Shown: positions 51,156 to 51,223 of the stretch, piece after piece
Numbering within the stretch: position 1 is the stretch's first letter
Layout: each line of letters opens with the position of its first letter
Assembly (NCBI GenBank): GCA_012270005.1
Contig: JAAXJD010000042.1
Span: forward strand, 1-51,223
Direction of reading: 5' to 3'
Length of the DNA stretch: 51,223 bases
DNA from: Flavobacterium sp.
GTDB lineage: Bacteria; Bacteroidota; Bacteroidia; Flavobacteriales; Flavobacteriaceae
Made by a program: the position numbers and the translations under genes
Notes under the pieces: model-generated
The model's database searches: none
What the model was told of the DNA's origin: nothing
The model's input: only the letters and a program-made list of their open reading frames with translations

Positions 51156-51216
51156 AAAAACAAAAAACCCGGCTTCCTCACCAGCACCTAAAATGTCTGG
51201 GAGAGGAATAACCGGG
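51156..51216 (-). terminator. terminator of a gene to the right of the window
   Basis: On the minus strand CCCGG...TTCCTC pairs with GAGGAA...CCGGG across a loop of about 23 bases, followed by TTTTTTGTTTTT. It would end a minus-strand gene beyond the window edge. The pairing is broken by a few unpaired bases. Confidence 0.6.
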
Positions 51217-51223
51217 ACAGCAG

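Overview
The window looks like a chromosome segment of a Bacteroidota bacterium, most likely Flavobacteriaceae (Flavobacterium-like). The evidence is a 1549-residue surface protein with a type IX secretion (T9SS) C-terminal sorting domain, the T9SS lipoprotein PorW/SprE, a split F-type ATPase operon without the beta and epsilon genes, families largely confined to this phylum (DUF5687-, DUF4254-, DUF6427-, DUF6341- and DUF6909-type), and promoters with the TAnnTTTG -7 element. No rRNA, tRNA, CRISPR array, phage or transposase was seen.

Layout. 1-6.5 kb: the end of a probable SPOR-domain gene, an acyl-CoA thioesterase, a giant T9SS cargo protein with two GEVED domains and a duplicated module of about 220 residues, and a secreted protein of unknown function. 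6.6-7.7 kb: a membrane O-acyltransferase gene broken by a two-base frameshift in a short AT repeat. 7.8-16.8 kb (minus strand): porW, bactofilin, AtpZ-like, a small membrane protein, then atpB-E-F-H-A-G with a strong promoter before atpB. 16.9-26.1 kb (minus): a PadR regulator, ten tandem paralogous membrane proteins with an N-terminal helical domain carrying an invariant Asp-His pair, a DUF5687-type permease and an ABC ATPase, ending in a clear terminator. This is the most unusual part of the window. 26.2-31.1 kb: PaaE-like ferredoxin reductase, GT9 glycosyltransferase, DUF4254 protein, upp, and two small membrane-protein genes. 31.1-47.5 kb (minus): a surface-polysaccharide block (degenerate M23 protein, SdpI, GH3, DUF6909, Wzz-like, rfbD, Wzx flippase, three Wzy/ligase-like proteins, GT2, GT4, initiating sugar-phosphate transferase) ending in purD. 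47.6-48.7 kb: tatA and two orphan small genes. 48.9-51.05 kb (minus): tex.

How the genes work together. The 32-47 kb block reads as a Wzx/Wzy-type polysaccharide pathway: the initiating transferase loads a sugar phosphate on undecaprenyl phosphate, GT2 and GT4 extend it, Wzx flips it, one or more Wzy/ligase proteins polymerise or transfer it, and the Wzz-like protein sets chain length. PorW belongs to the machine that would export the 1549-residue protein. The PadR array reads as one transcription unit: operators over the padR promoter, then five short (about 200-residue) and five long (about 230-residue) paralogues, then an ABC transporter. Two pairs of adjacent paralogues share almost identical DNA over the N-terminal domain only, which points to gene conversion or recent mosaic duplication. 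The function of the array cannot be read from the sequence.
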